Below, in pieces: positions 40,898-50,006 of a stretch of DNA of 64,000 nucleotides (the first letter of the stretch is position 1; every line of letters begins with the position of its first letter). The position numbers and the translations under genes were made by a program. Under the pieces are notes generated by a model. The model worked only from the letters and a program-made list of their open reading frames with translations. It was not told the DNA's origin and searched no databases. The DNA is taken from positions 60,062-124,061 of the forward strand of contig CALABS010000058.1 of assembly GCA_937887565.1 (NCBI GenBank), written 5' to 3'. This DNA comes from an uncultured Rhodospirillaceae bacterium (GTDB lineage Bacteria; Pseudomonadota; Alphaproteobacteria; Rhodospirillales; Magnetospirillaceae).

Positions 40898-40941
40898 CGA
40901 TTATCAGGCCGCGCACGCATTGTCAAGAACGTTTAAGGAAC
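40898..40941 (-). promoter_or_regulatory. near-consensus promoter with LexA (SOS) box
   Basis: On the minus strand: GTTC-CTTAAAC-GTTC (40927-40941), directly followed by -35 TTGACA (40921-40926), a 17-nt spacer and -10 GATAAT (40898-40903). GTTC-N7-GTTC is the known alphaproteobacterial LexA site. It lies about 236 nt upstream of the amyloid-A-domain gene, leaving a leader of about 220 nt. Confidence 0.8.
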
Positions 40942-40944
40942 GCG

Positions 40945-42342
40945 TCAGTGGAGCGAGCGTTGCCCCGACGTCAGGCTCTGATGCAGCGCGCCTTCAAAGG
41001 CGGCGCGGAGGCGGCGAAGACTGACGCCGTTGCGACAAGCGCGGCGAAGGTGCCTCCGCACCTCGGATGGCAGTTCCGGCAATGCGCCTGGGACCAGGCC
41101 CCACTGCTTCTCGCAGTCACGTTTGATCCCCGCCAGGACGGCATCGAGGTGATCGGCACCCGGAGAGTCCACGGCAACCACACGCAGTCTGGTCAGAAGG
41201 GGACCCCGGAGGGCGTGGGAATCATTGGCGGTCAAAATCCAGCTGACCGCACCGAGGTCGGCCGGCGAGCATAGGCATTCATCCAGCCACGCGCGGGCTG
41301 TCACCGGCTCAGTCAATCCCAACAGCGTCTGCCGAAGATCTCCGTTTCGGCCGTCGGGGCGGGTCTTGTCGATTTCATCGACGAGGACAATCGGATTGGC
41401 GACCTGGGAGCGGCGAATTATCTGCAGCACGTAGCCGGGTTGGGCCGTCGCCCACCCTCGCGCGGTGCCGGCGAGCAGCCTGTTGTCGCTGGAGCCCGCG
41501 GCGCTGATTTCGCCGAATCCAGTTCCGGCAAGATCGGCGAGACGGCGCGCGAAGGAGGTTTTCCCGCAGCCAGGCGGTCCGACCAACAACACGGGCCGGA
41601 ACTGGAACCCCGGCAGTCCCACACTCTGGCGCAGACGGAGGTCGTCGGTGATCGCGGCGATCACCGACGTCATCCACGGGAACTCCAAAGTAAGCACCGT
41701 GGACAGCAGATCGGCCGGCAGGCCCTCGGACAGCGGCAGCGGCTTAGTCAGTGTCTTCCATGCCTCGACCAAAGCGCGATCGTCGGCGCCGTTCCTGAGG
41801 GTCGGGATGCCTTGGGGCAGCACCACCAACGCACCGGGATTGGCCGATGCCGTGGCCGACGATGTCGGGGGTATGGCGACCGACGCTACGGTGGTTTGAA
41901 GCCATCCTTCCAACAAGCGGCGCCGATCTTCGCCAAACGCGCGGGCAAGGTCGCCGATCAAACCTTCGGCCCATTCCGCGGCGAGGCGGTCAAGCCGGCG
42001 GGCTTCCCGGCGCCGACCGCAGAAGCGCTCAGCCCGGGCCCGTCGGGCGAGTTCGGCGGCGACCTGGGCTGTGGCGGCTTGATCTCCGTGCGAGGCGGCC
42101 AAGGTCAGCCAGGAATAGCTCAGATCACCGCCCTCGCGACCAAGCCGGTCGGCAACGGCGACCATGGCGGTGGTATTCTGCGTGGCTGCAGCCGTCAGAT
42201 GCTCGCGGCCTCTATCATCGGCGAAGGCAGTCTTGTCCAAGAGGAGGGATAGCAATTGCGAGCCGATGCCGGAGCGGAAAGAGTTGGGGCTGATCTCGCG
42301 CCAGGAGGAGACGGAAAGGTTGGAACTCGGCTGAGTGGCCAT
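40945..42342 (-). CDS. Lon-like AAA+ ATPase without protease domain
   Basis: 465 residues. The N-terminal 200 residues are helical, with a Sel1/TPR-like stretch (SYSWLTLAASHGDQAATAQVAAELARR), and the rest is an AAA+ module like that of Lon: Walker A GPPGCGKT (255-262), PGYVLQIIRRSQVANPIVLVDEID with Walker B (319-325), and the sensor region SWILTAND. The Lon peptidase domain is absent. I chose the ATG at 42342, 8 nt after aggag. A GTTC-N7-GTTC box lies 27-41 nt upstream, so it is probably induced by DNA damage. It precedes the second SOS-boxed operon on the same strand. Remodelling of a partner protein, possibly one encoded next to it, is plausible. Confidence 0.82.
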   Translation of the reverse strand: MATQPSSNLSVSSWREISPNSFRSGIGSQLLSLLLDKTAFADDRGREHLTAAATQNTTAMVAVADRLGREGGDLSYSWLTLAASHGDQAATAQVAAELARRARAERFCGRRREARRLDRLAAEWAEGLIGDLARAFGEDRRRLLEGWLQTTVASVAIPPTSSATASANPGALVVLPQGIPTLRNGADDRALVEAWKTLTKPLPLSEGLPADLLSTVLTLEFPWMTSVIAAITDDLRLRQSVGLPGFQFRPVLLVGPPGCGKTSFARRLADLAGTGFGEISAAGSSDNRLLAGTARGWATAQPGYVLQIIRRSQVANPIVLVDEIDKTRPDGRNGDLRQTLLGLTEPVTARAWLDECLCSPADLGAVSWILTANDSHALRGPLLTRLRVVAVDSPGADHLDAVLAGIKRDCEKQWGLVPGALPELPSEVRRHLRRACRNGVSLRRLRAAFEGALHQSLTSGQRSLH

Positions 42343-42368
42343 TGCGGGGGCTCCTATGCTCTGGCCGA

Positions 42369-42383
42369 GAACATATGAAGAAC
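42369..42383 (-). promoter_or_regulatory. LexA (SOS) box before the Lon-like ATPase
   Basis: GAAC-ATATGAA-GAAC on the plus strand, read GTTC-N7-GTTC toward the gene, 27 nt before its ATG. It overlaps a possible promoter (TTGCGC, 16 nt, TATGTT). It is the second copy of the motif within 1.5 kb. Confidence 0.75.
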
Positions 42384-42585
42384 ATATGCGCGCGCAAGTG
42401 ACCTGATGGGGGGCGTATATGCAGTGGAGCTGGCCGGGCTGCCTCAGGCCGATTTTCCGTGCGACACCGGTGACCTGGGGGAGCGTCAAAGTGGATCATT
42501 AGCGAACCCGAAGGTACAATTGGGCTCCCCACACCGACGGAACCTGCCGTCCGTTCAGGGGCTGACAACGACGGACGGGGCAGAT

Positions 42586-43080
42586 ATGACCGACACGCTG
42601 GTTGCCGAACCTGCCGAAGTCGCGGACGAACAGAGAAAATCAAAGCGCCTGGATACGTCTCTTGAGGCTTCCGGAGCCGAGTTCCTCGTCCTCGGAAATC
42701 TTCTGATCGAAGGCATCCCGAGTTACAAAGCCTATGTCAATTTTCCAGGCTATGACCTGATCGCGACGAATCCAAAAAATAATACTTCCGCTCGAGTGCA
42801 GGTGAAGAGCAGATTCGTTACTGATTTCGATGGCATGATTATCAAGAACTACGACACGGATTTCGTGGTGTTCGTGGCCTTGAACCGTGGCTATCACCGG
42901 GGTCCGAAGAAAGGTGATGCCGGAATTCGCCCTCCTGCATTTTTTGTGCTTCCCATCGAATACATTCTTGAAGTCCGAGATCCGAACAACAAGTGGGGCA
43001 AGATCATTAAGCGCCGCTTGACCAATCTGGATAGCTTTCGGGATCGGTGGGATCTGATCAGGGAATTCCTCTCCCGATGA
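42586..43080 (+). CDS. PD-(D/E)XK nuclease-like protein (first of a pair)
   Basis: 164 residues from the ATG at 42586. A helix with Glu (SGAEFLVLGNLLIEG) is followed by GYDLIATN and ARVQVKSR, which fit the E...D...(Q)xK core of the restriction-endonuclease-like fold (group I intron endonuclease or Holliday-junction resolvase type). The D...QVK motif is convincing; catalytic use is unproven. It is divergent from the SOS-boxed ATPase and overlaps the next gene by ATGA. It probably acts on DNA, possibly in defence or in mobility of the island. Confidence 0.6.
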   Translation: MTDTLVAEPAEVADEQRKSKRLDTSLEASGAEFLVLGNLLIEGIPSYKAYVNFPGYDLIATNPKNNTSARVQVKSRFVTDFDGMIIKNYDTDFVVFVALNRGYHRGPKKGDAGIRPPAFFVLPIEYILEVRDPNNKWGKIIKRRLTNLDSFRDRWDLIREFLSR

Positions 43081-43595
43081 CGGTGATCCTCGCTCACAGC
43101 CAATGGCACACTGGTGTTGCTGCAGAGGCATTCACAGCGGCCCTCTTCGCCCGCGCCGGCTACGACATCTCGGTCCAATACGGCGCCAATCAGCCCGAAT
43201 ACGACCTACTGGTGGTGCGGGGTGAGGCCATGCTGAAAGTGTCGGTCAAAGGAAGCAAGGATGGCGGTTGGGGGCTCACGCAGAGCCACAAGAGCAAGGA
43301 GGTGAGTTACCACCAAGCCGTTGATGCGTGGCTGATGAGGCATAAGCCACGCACTATCTTCGCACTGGTCCAGTTCGAAGGCGTCGGCTTGTTGGAAACG
43401 CCCAGGGTCTACCTTGCAACGCCAGCAGAAATTGCAGCGCAGCTAAAGCAATCTGCGGGCGGGCGTGGCGAAACGATACTTTGGGAAAATCATGCCTGGG
43501 GGCCACGGGCCGCCGGCGCCGGAACCACGGACAGGCTACCCGATCCGTGGAGATTTAGCTTGGATCGTATCGAGGAACTATTGCGCACGGCCTAA
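43077..43595 (+). CDS. PD-(D/E)XK nuclease-like protein (second of a pair)
   Basis: 172 residues from the ATG at 43077, inside the stop of the upstream gene. The same core order can be seen: VAAEAFTAALFARAGY (helix with Glu), EYDLLVVRG (Asp) and LKVSVKGSKDGG (Lys). It looks like a diverged partner of the preceding protein, so the two may form a heterodimer. It is the last gene before the tRNA-Lys end of the island, a spot often taken by accessory or defence genes. Confidence 0.6.
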   Translation: MTVILAHSQWHTGVAAEAFTAALFARAGYDISVQYGANQPEYDLLVVRGEAMLKVSVKGSKDGGWGLTQSHKSKEVSYHQAVDAWLMRHKPRTIFALVQFEGVGLLETPRVYLATPAEIAAQLKQSAGGRGETILWENHAWGPRAAGAGTTDRLPDPWRFSLDRIEELLRTA

Positions 43596-43681
43596 CCGGT
43601 GAATTTCCGAGCGAGCCGGAAATCGGAAGCCTGGGACGGGCTCCGTAACGCGTGAAATCTATTGAGCTGGGGAGGCTTCGG

Positions 43682-43720
43682 CTCCCCCGATTTCAGGAAA
43701 CAAGTTTGAAATCGGGGGAG
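43682..43720. terminator. 14-bp stem-loop past the tRNA-Lys 3' end
   Basis: CTCCCCCGATTTCA / TGAAATCGGGGGAG with an 11-nt loop, between the nuclease pair and the tRNA. It would end transcripts from both sides and replaces the native tRNA terminator now stranded at 25938. Confidence 0.6.
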
Positions 43721-43735
43721 GCGAAGTTTGAATTT

Positions 43736-43811
<76 letters not shown>

Positions 43812-44003
43812 CCGGCGAGATGGCTGGGCTGTGCCCGCCGTGGAGGCCGGCTTTATAGTTCGATCCGGCGGGGGGTGCAAGGGGAAAATTCGCCATGCGG
43901 GTGCGATGGACGCGGGGCGGTGGGCGTGCGCACGGTTGGACAATTCGTGACCGGGCGATTACAAACGGGGGCCGGGGAAACGCCAATGAGGGGCCCGTCC
44001 GAC

Positions 44004-45362
44004 ATGACCGATTCCGTCAAGTTCTTCCTGCCCGAGGACAAGCTGCCGAAGGCCTGGTACAACCTTGCCGCCGACCTGCCGGTGCCGATGGCGCCGCCGC
44101 TGCATCCGGGCACCATGAAGCCCATCGGGCCCGACGACCTGGCCCCCATCTTCCCCATGGCGGTGATCGCCCAGGAGGTCTCGACCGAGCGCTGGATCGA
44201 GATTCCGGAACCGGTGCGCGAGGTGCTGCGCCTGTGGCGGCCGTCGCCCCTGATCCGCGCCCGCCGCCTCGAGAAGGCGCTGGACACCCCGGCCCGCATC
44301 TATTTCAAGTACGAGGGCGTGTCGCCGGCCGGCAGCCACAAGCCCAACACCGCCGTGCCGCAGGCCTTCTACAACAAGGAAGAGGGCGTCAAGCGCCTGT
44401 CCACCGAGACCGGCGCCGGCCAGTGGGGCTCGTCGCTGGCCTTCGCCGGCTCGCTGTTCGGCCTCGATGTCGAGGTCTTCATGGTGAAGATCTCCTACAA
44501 CCAGAAGCCCTACCGCCGCGCCCTGATGGAGACCTACGGCGCCCGCTGCATCGCCTCGCCGTCGACGCTGACCGCCGCCGGCCGCGCCGTCCTCGAGCAG
44601 TTCCCCGACTCCAACGGCTCGCTGGGCATCGCCATCTCCGAGGCGGTGGAGATCGCCGCCGGCCGCGACGATACCAAATACGCGCTGGGCAGCGTGCTCA
44701 ACCACGTCTGCCTGCACCAGACGGTGATCGGCGAGGAGGCCATGCTGCAGATGGAAATGGCCGGCGACCAGCCCGACGTGGTCATCGCCTGCACCGGCGG
44801 CGGCTCCAACTTCGCCGGCCTGGCCTTCCCCTATATCCGCGAGAACCTCAAGGGCGCCAAGGTGCGCGTGGTCGGCGTCGAGCCGTCCTCGTGCCCGACC
44901 CTGACCAAGGGCCGCTTCGCCTACGATTTCGGCGATACCGGCCACCTGACCCCGCTGGTCAAGATGCACACGCTGGGCTCCACCTTCATGCCGCCGGGAT
45001 CGCACGCGGGCGGGCTGCGCTACCACGGCATGGCGCCCATGGTCAGCCACGTCAAGGATCTGGGTCTGATGGAGGCGCGCTCCTACGCCCAGACCGAGTG
45101 CTTCAAGGCCGCCGTCCAGTTCGCCCGTGCCGAGGGCATCGTGCCGGCCCCCGAATCGTCGCACGCCATCAAGGGCGCCATCGACGAGGCACTGGAGGCC
45201 AAGGCCGAGGGCAAGGCGCGGAGCATCCTGTTCAACCTGTCCGGACACGGGCATTTCGACATGCAGGCCTATACCGACTTCTTCGCCGGCAGCCTGCGCG
45301 ACCTGCCCTATGACGAGCATGAACTGGAGGCGGCGCTGTCGGCGCTGCCCAAGGTGGGCTGA
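44004..45362 (+). CDS. trpB2: TrpB2-type tryptophan synthase beta-like enzyme
   Basis: A 452-residue PLP enzyme of the TrpB2 group. The PLP lysine is K113 in AGSHKPNTA, the phosphate-binding loop is CTGGGSNF, and ETGAGQWG and the late SGHGHFDM are family blocks; the long N terminus (KAWYNLAADLP) separates TrpB2 from TrpB1. It joins indole and serine to form tryptophan, perhaps as an indole-salvage enzyme since no trpA is adjacent. The ATG at 44004 has gagggg about 10 nt upstream; an in-frame ATG at 43986 adds six residues. Confidence 0.88.
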   Translation: MTDSVKFFLPEDKLPKAWYNLAADLPVPMAPPLHPGTMKPIGPDDLAPIFPMAVIAQEVSTERWIEIPEPVREVLRLWRPSPLIRARRLEKALDTPARIYFKYEGVSPAGSHKPNTAVPQAFYNKEEGVKRLSTETGAGQWGSSLAFAGSLFGLDVEVFMVKISYNQKPYRRALMETYGARCIASPSTLTAAGRAVLEQFPDSNGSLGIAISEAVEIAAGRDDTKYALGSVLNHVCLHQTVIGEEAMLQMEMAGDQPDVVIACTGGGSNFAGLAFPYIRENLKGAKVRVVGVEPSSCPTLTKGRFAYDFGDTGHLTPLVKMHTLGSTFMPPGSHAGGLRYHGMAPMVSHVKDLGLMEARSYAQTECFKAAVQFARAEGIVPAPESSHAIKGAIDEALEAKAEGKARSILFNLSGHGHFDMQAYTDFFAGSLRDLPYDEHELEAALSALPKVG

Positions 45363-45371
45363 GGGGCGGCG

Positions 45372-48300
45372 TTACCGCCCCAATCCCTTCAGCAGGTTCT
45401 GCAGCAGTCGTCCCGGGTCCGGCTTGGCCGGCTCCTCGGACGGCTGTTCCTGGGACTGCTGTTGCTGGCCTTGCCGCGGCGTCCCGCCGCCGCCCAGCAA
45501 CCCCTCGATCAGCTTGCCGCCCTTCTTGCCGCCCAGCGCCCGGCCCAGGCCGCGCGCCACCAGATACTGCTGCAGGGCGTTGATGTCGATGACCTTGCGG
45601 GGATTGTCGATGGGACCTTCCAGCCGCACCACCGCCGGCGGCGCCTGGCTGCCCGCCAGTTGGAAGGCCACCGCCGTGGTCATGGTCCAGGGCGGCAGGC
45701 GGACCACCGTCTCGGCGGTGGCGGTGCCGCCCTCGGCGTCGAGGCGGAGGTCGCGGCTGGTGACGATGCCGTTCTCTGCGGTGAAGGTCCCGCTCAGCCG
45801 CGAGAACCGGGTGGTGCCGCCGGACAGGCCGGTGTTCAGCAGCCCCAGCACGCTGCCGATGTTCTCGATGTTCTGGAGCTGGCGGTTGACCGAAGGCAGG
45901 TCGAACCCGGCGATGACGCCGTCGGCGACGGCCAGCATTCCCTTGCCGGTCAGGGACTGCGCCATGGCATAGGTGGAGGTGCCGGCGGTGGCGAAATCGG
46001 CCTGGGCGTCCGTGCGGCCCTGGGTGACGGCGATTCCGCCGGCCCCCAACTCGGCACGCGACAGGTTGGCGCCGGCCACCGCCAGCGATGCGGTCAGCGC
46101 CGGGGTCCCGGCCGTGGTCAGCCGCGCCGAGGCCTTGAGGTCGCCGCCCAGCAGCCGCCCGGTCAGGCCGTCGATGGCGGCGGCGCCCTGGCCGACCACC
46201 AGCGCCGTGCGCGGCGACGCCAGCTCCCAGCCGTTCCAGGTCAGTGAGTCGGCCGACAGCGCCACATCGGCGCCAAAGGAGCGTGTCCAGTCCAGGTCCA
46301 GCGGGTCCCGCGACCATGGTCCCGACCCGCCGGTGGCGGCGGGCACGGCCGGGGCCGGCGCGGGCGCCAGCGAGGGCGGCAGGCGCGGCGATCCCGGCAG
46401 CAGCCGGCCGGTGCGTTCGGCGGGCAGGAACGGCCCGAGGTCGATGGCGTTGCCGGCCAGGGTTCCGGTGACCATGGGCGCCGGGCCGTCCAGCCCGACC
46501 CGCAGGGTGCCGGTCACCCGCGCCGGGCCGGCCGACAGGGCAAGATCGGGCAGGGCGACGGATCGGGGCGTGGCCTCGACGGTCGCCGCCAGGGCGAAGG
46601 TGCCGACGGGTCCGGCCGGCCGGTAGGCGGGCGAGGCCAGGCGGACCAATCGGGTGACGCTATCCGAGGCGGCGGTGACCTTGAGCCTGGCGGCCGGGGC
46701 GGTGAGCGGCGAGGACAGCGCGCCCTCGGCCGCCACCGTCACGCCGCCGGTCTCTGCGCGGGCTCGCACGTCCATGGCGTCCCAGTCGCCGTCCACGCGC
46801 GCCGAGGCCGACAGGGCGCCGAGATGGTCGAGGGGGGCGGGGATGCCCAGGAAGCGGAACAGCCGCGCCGGCTGCGGGCTGTCCACCTCGACGGTCAGGT
46901 TCTCGGCGCGCGGGGTCGGCGTGCCCAGCCCGAGCAGGCGGCCGGCGGCGGCGGCGCGGCTGCCGGCCAGACGGGCCGAGGCCTGCGACAGGGTCAGGTC
47001 GCCGTCCTTCAGTCTCGCCGCCAGCCGGACGTCGTCGGCCGCGACGTCGTTCAGCGTCAGCTGTCCCACTGTCAGCGAGACGTCGGCGTCGATCCCGGCC
47101 AGGGCCTCCAGCGGTGGCCGCTGCCCGGTGGCGTCGCCCGCCGGGGCCGGTGGGGCGGCCGGTGGGGCGGCGGGTGCCGCCGGCTGGTCGGCCGGAATGG
47201 CGGGAAGGTAGTGGTCCAGGTTCAGGGAATCGACGGTCAGGCGGGCGCCGAAGGCCGGGCGTCCGTCCAGGCGGGCGGTCAGGGCGCCGGTGGCATGGGT
47301 GGAATCCAGGCGCAGATCCAGGTTCCTGGCCTCGACCTCGGGCCAGGCTCCGCTGAGGTCGGTGGACAGGTCAAGCCGCAGCAGGCGGCCGGCCGGCACC
47401 GCCGTCACGTCGGCGCCCAGCCACGACGCCAGCGCGCGCAGGTTGTCGGATCGCGCCTCGGCCTGGCCCTCGAAAACCGGCCGGCCGTCCTCGGGCGCCA
47501 GCACGCCGGCCAGCGACACCACCGAACCGCCGGGAAGCTGGGCGGTGGCGCCGTTGAGCACCAGTTCACCATCGGCCAAGGTCGCCTCGACGCGGGCGTT
47601 CTCGATCACCGCGCCGCGCCACGACAAGGCCTCCACCGCCACCGCCGCGTCCACGAACAGGTCGCGGGGCAGGGAAAAGGCGGTCGTCGCCGTGGCCGGC
47701 TCGGTGTCCGCAAGGGAGGTGGTGGCCGGCGGCGGGGCGGAGGGCAGGGCAGGGCCTGGTCGCGCGGCGGGTGACGGGAGCGCCAGCCATTTGTCCAGGT
47801 CCAGCGAGGCGACGGCAAGACGCGCGTCCACCTTGGCGACGGCGCCCAGTCCGACCGTCACCGCGCCGGACGCCCTGGTCTCGCCCAGCATGACGGTCAG
47901 GTCGGAAACGGCGACCTGGTCGGCGTCGGCCGCCAGGGTGGCCTCGACCTTCAGGTCGGCGGCGGCCGGCAGGGGAGCGTCCGGCGTTCCCATCACGGCC
48001 GCCAGCCGCCTGAGGTCGGCGGCGGCGGCGGTGAGCTTGCCGCGCAGGGTGGGGCCGGCCGACAGCCGGGTGAGCAGGCCGGAGAATTCCGCCCGAGCGT
48101 CCGCCTCAAGGACCTGTACCGCCAGGCGGGCGGTCGATCCGCGATCCGCGCCAACCCGGTCGAGAGCCCCCGAGAAGGTGAGATGGGCGCCGCCATAGGC
48201 CAGGCTGCCCTTGGCCTTGAACGGGCCGGTGGGACCATCGGCGTCAACGCGGGCATCGATCCCCCGCACGGCCAGCGGTTCGGCATCGTCGCTCCGATAG

Positions 48301-48806
48301 GTCACCGTGCCGTCGCGGACCACCACCGTGCCGATAGACAGGCCGCCGCCGGCGGTCGCGCCGCTGTCGGCGGCCGGTGACGGCATCGGCGCCGGGTCGT
48401 CGCCGCCCAGCGACGGTTCGGGGGTGAACGTCCAGTTGCCGCCCCCCTCGGGCAGCGACACCAGATTGACCACCAGCCGGTCCAGCACCAGCGATTCCAC
48501 CGCCACCTCGCCGGCAAGCAGCGGCAGCAGGGCGACCCGGATGGCCAGTTCGTCCACCGTGGCGAAAGGCTGTTCGCCGGCGCCGGGCAGGTTGCCGACG
48601 CTCAGGCGCTCGGCGGTGAAGGCGGGCGTCGGCAGCAGGCGCAGGCCGACGTCGCCGGCGATGACGACCTCGCGCCCGGTGGCCTCGGCGATGCGGGCGG
48701 CGATGTCGTCGCGGTAGCGGTTCCAGTCGATCAGTGCCGGCACCGCCAGCACCAGCACCACCAGCACCGCCACGACGGCGGCGGCGACCACCAGACCTTT
48801 CCTCAT
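45372..48806 (-). CDS. AsmA family protein
   Basis: An 1144-residue envelope protein. One N-terminal membrane helix (residues about 5-26) leads into DWNRYRDDIAARIAEATGREVVIAGDV, the AsmA-family opening, then a very long repeated beta-rich region and a C-terminal AsmA_2-like part (QSLTGKGMLAVADGVIAGFDL, then RFSRLSGTFTAENGIV). Pro/Ala linkers at about 345-370, 545-565 and 815-835 divide it. AsmA-like proteins are thought to bridge inner and outer membranes and carry phospholipid. It overlaps the AI-2E permease gene by 4 nt and converges on trpB2. Confidence 0.88.
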   Translation of the reverse strand: MRKGLVVAAAVVAVLVVLVLAVPALIDWNRYRDDIAARIAEATGREVVIAGDVGLRLLPTPAFTAERLSVGNLPGAGEQPFATVDELAIRVALLPLLAGEVAVESLVLDRLVVNLVSLPEGGGNWTFTPEPSLGGDDPAPMPSPAADSGATAGGGLSIGTVVVRDGTVTYRSDDAEPLAVRGIDARVDADGPTGPFKAKGSLAYGGAHLTFSGALDRVGADRGSTARLAVQVLEADARAEFSGLLTRLSAGPTLRGKLTAAAADLRRLAAVMGTPDAPLPAAADLKVEATLAADADQVAVSDLTVMLGETRASGAVTVGLGAVAKVDARLAVASLDLDKWLALPSPAARPGPALPSAPPPATTSLADTEPATATTAFSLPRDLFVDAAVAVEALSWRGAVIENARVEATLADGELVLNGATAQLPGGSVVSLAGVLAPEDGRPVFEGQAEARSDNLRALASWLGADVTAVPAGRLLRLDLSTDLSGAWPEVEARNLDLRLDSTHATGALTARLDGRPAFGARLTVDSLNLDHYLPAIPADQPAAPAAPPAAPPAPAGDATGQRPPLEALAGIDADVSLTVGQLTLNDVAADDVRLAARLKDGDLTLSQASARLAGSRAAAAGRLLGLGTPTPRAENLTVEVDSPQPARLFRFLGIPAPLDHLGALSASARVDGDWDAMDVRARAETGGVTVAAEGALSSPLTAPAARLKVTAASDSVTRLVRLASPAYRPAGPVGTFALAATVEATPRSVALPDLALSAGPARVTGTLRVGLDGPAPMVTGTLAGNAIDLGPFLPAERTGRLLPGSPRLPPSLAPAPAPAVPAATGGSGPWSRDPLDLDWTRSFGADVALSADSLTWNGWELASPRTALVVGQGAAAIDGLTGRLLGGDLKASARLTTAGTPALTASLAVAGANLSRAELGAGGIAVTQGRTDAQADFATAGTSTYAMAQSLTGKGMLAVADGVIAGFDLPSVNRQLQNIENIGSVLGLLNTGLSGGTTRFSRLSGTFTAENGIVTSRDLRLDAEGGTATAETVVRLPPWTMTTAVAFQLAGSQAPPAVVRLEGPIDNPRKVIDINALQQYLVARGLGRALGGKKGGKLIEGLLGGGGTPRQGQQQQSQEQPSEEPAKPDPGRLLQNLLKGLGR

Positions 48807-49939
48807 GCCCTCTTCCCCTTGTTCGACCGCGTCAGTTTAGGCCTAACCCGCCCGTTCATCAAACCTCGCCGGCCGTCGGGGCCGCCCAGGAAGGCGGACA
48901 CCGGGGCCAGGGCCGGCACGTTCTCGGACAGGACCTTCAGGATGACCAGCAGGGGGACCGCCAGCAGCGCTCCCACCACGCCCCACATCCAGCCGCATAT
49001 GACGAGCGACAGGAACACCAGCATGGGCGGCAGGGTCAGCCGCCGTCCGACCACCGTCGGGGTGACGAAATCGGCCTCGATGCTGGTCAGGGCAAGGAAG
49101 GCGGCGGCCGGCAGCAGCCCCCGCCAGACGTCGTCGAAGGACAGCAGGCCGACCACCGCCAGCACCGCCATGGTGACCGCCGAGCCGGCGTAGGGGATGA
49201 AGTTCATGGCGCCGGCCAGCACGCCCCACAGGGCCGGCGTCGGCATGTCCAGGCCCCACATGACCAGGGCGGTGACCGCTCCGAGCCCGAAATTGACCAG
49301 GGTGATCAGGCCGAGATACAGCGAGACGTCCTGCTTGACCCGTCGCGCCACCGCCAGCACCCGCCGCCGGCCGTCGCGGTGGCGCGGGACGCGGGCGGCG
49401 CGGGCCACCAGGCGCGGTCCCGACGCGAGCAGGAAGAATACCAGCACCACCACGATGACCGCCTGGGCAGCCAGTTGGGTCAGGCTGACCACGAACACCT
49501 CGCCGAGGTCGAATTGCTTGACCGTGACGACGCTTTTTCGTTCGGCGGCGCCGGCCAGGCGCTCGACGTGCTCGGTGGCTTCCAGCGCCTGCCGCACCGG
49601 CTCGCGCACGGGGCGAAGCTTGCGCTCGATCTCGCCCAGGCTTTGCGGAGCCCGCGCGATCCATTCGGCGGCGGGGGATGCCAGCATCTGGACGCCCCAG
49701 CCGACCGCCGCGACCATTCCCGCCGTCACCAGGCCGGCGGCCAGGCCGCGCGGCAGCCCCCGGCGTTTCAGGCGCGCGGCCACCGGGCCCAGCACCAGCG
49801 CCAGCAGCGCCGCGACCAGGATCGGCAGCACGATGTCGGCGGCGGCATAGGCGGTGTAGAGCAGCGCGAGCGTCAGCAGCCCCCCGGCCGCCGCGCAGGC
49901 CGGTGGCCGGTGGTGCGACGGCGCGGGCGGCTTGTCCAT
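48803..49939 (-). CDS. AI-2E family transporter (PerM-like permease)
   Basis: 378 residues with about eight membrane helices: a pair near the N terminus (residues about 17-55), one near 68-88, and a C-terminal set from 150 on. GLITLVNFGLGAVTALVMWGL, NFIPYAGSAVTM and IEADFVTPTVVGRRLTLPP are the standard blocks of the AI-2E/PerM family. The name is historical; most members have no proven link to autoinducer export. It begins the two-gene unit with the AsmA protein. Confidence 0.87.
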   Translation of the reverse strand: MDKPPAPSHHRPPACAAAGGLLTLALLYTAYAAADIVLPILVAALLALVLGPVAARLKRRGLPRGLAAGLVTAGMVAAVGWGVQMLASPAAEWIARAPQSLGEIERKLRPVREPVRQALEATEHVERLAGAAERKSVVTVKQFDLGEVFVVSLTQLAAQAVIVVVLVFFLLASGPRLVARAARVPRHRDGRRRVLAVARRVKQDVSLYLGLITLVNFGLGAVTALVMWGLDMPTPALWGVLAGAMNFIPYAGSAVTMAVLAVVGLLSFDDVWRGLLPAAAFLALTSIEADFVTPTVVGRRLTLPPMLVFLSLVICGWMWGVVGALLAVPLLVILKVLSENVPALAPVSAFLGGPDGRRGLMNGRVRPKLTRSNKGKRA

Positions 49940-50006
49940 TCCTTCAAGGTGGGACCGCCGCGCGTCGGGATGAGATAGGCCGAGGGGATACCCCGGCCGG
50001 GTCAGG

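Noticed and set aside
40663..40916. Possible small ORFs in the SOS-operon leader
   Set aside because: Candidate frames start upstream of the inferred transcription start or have no ribosome site.
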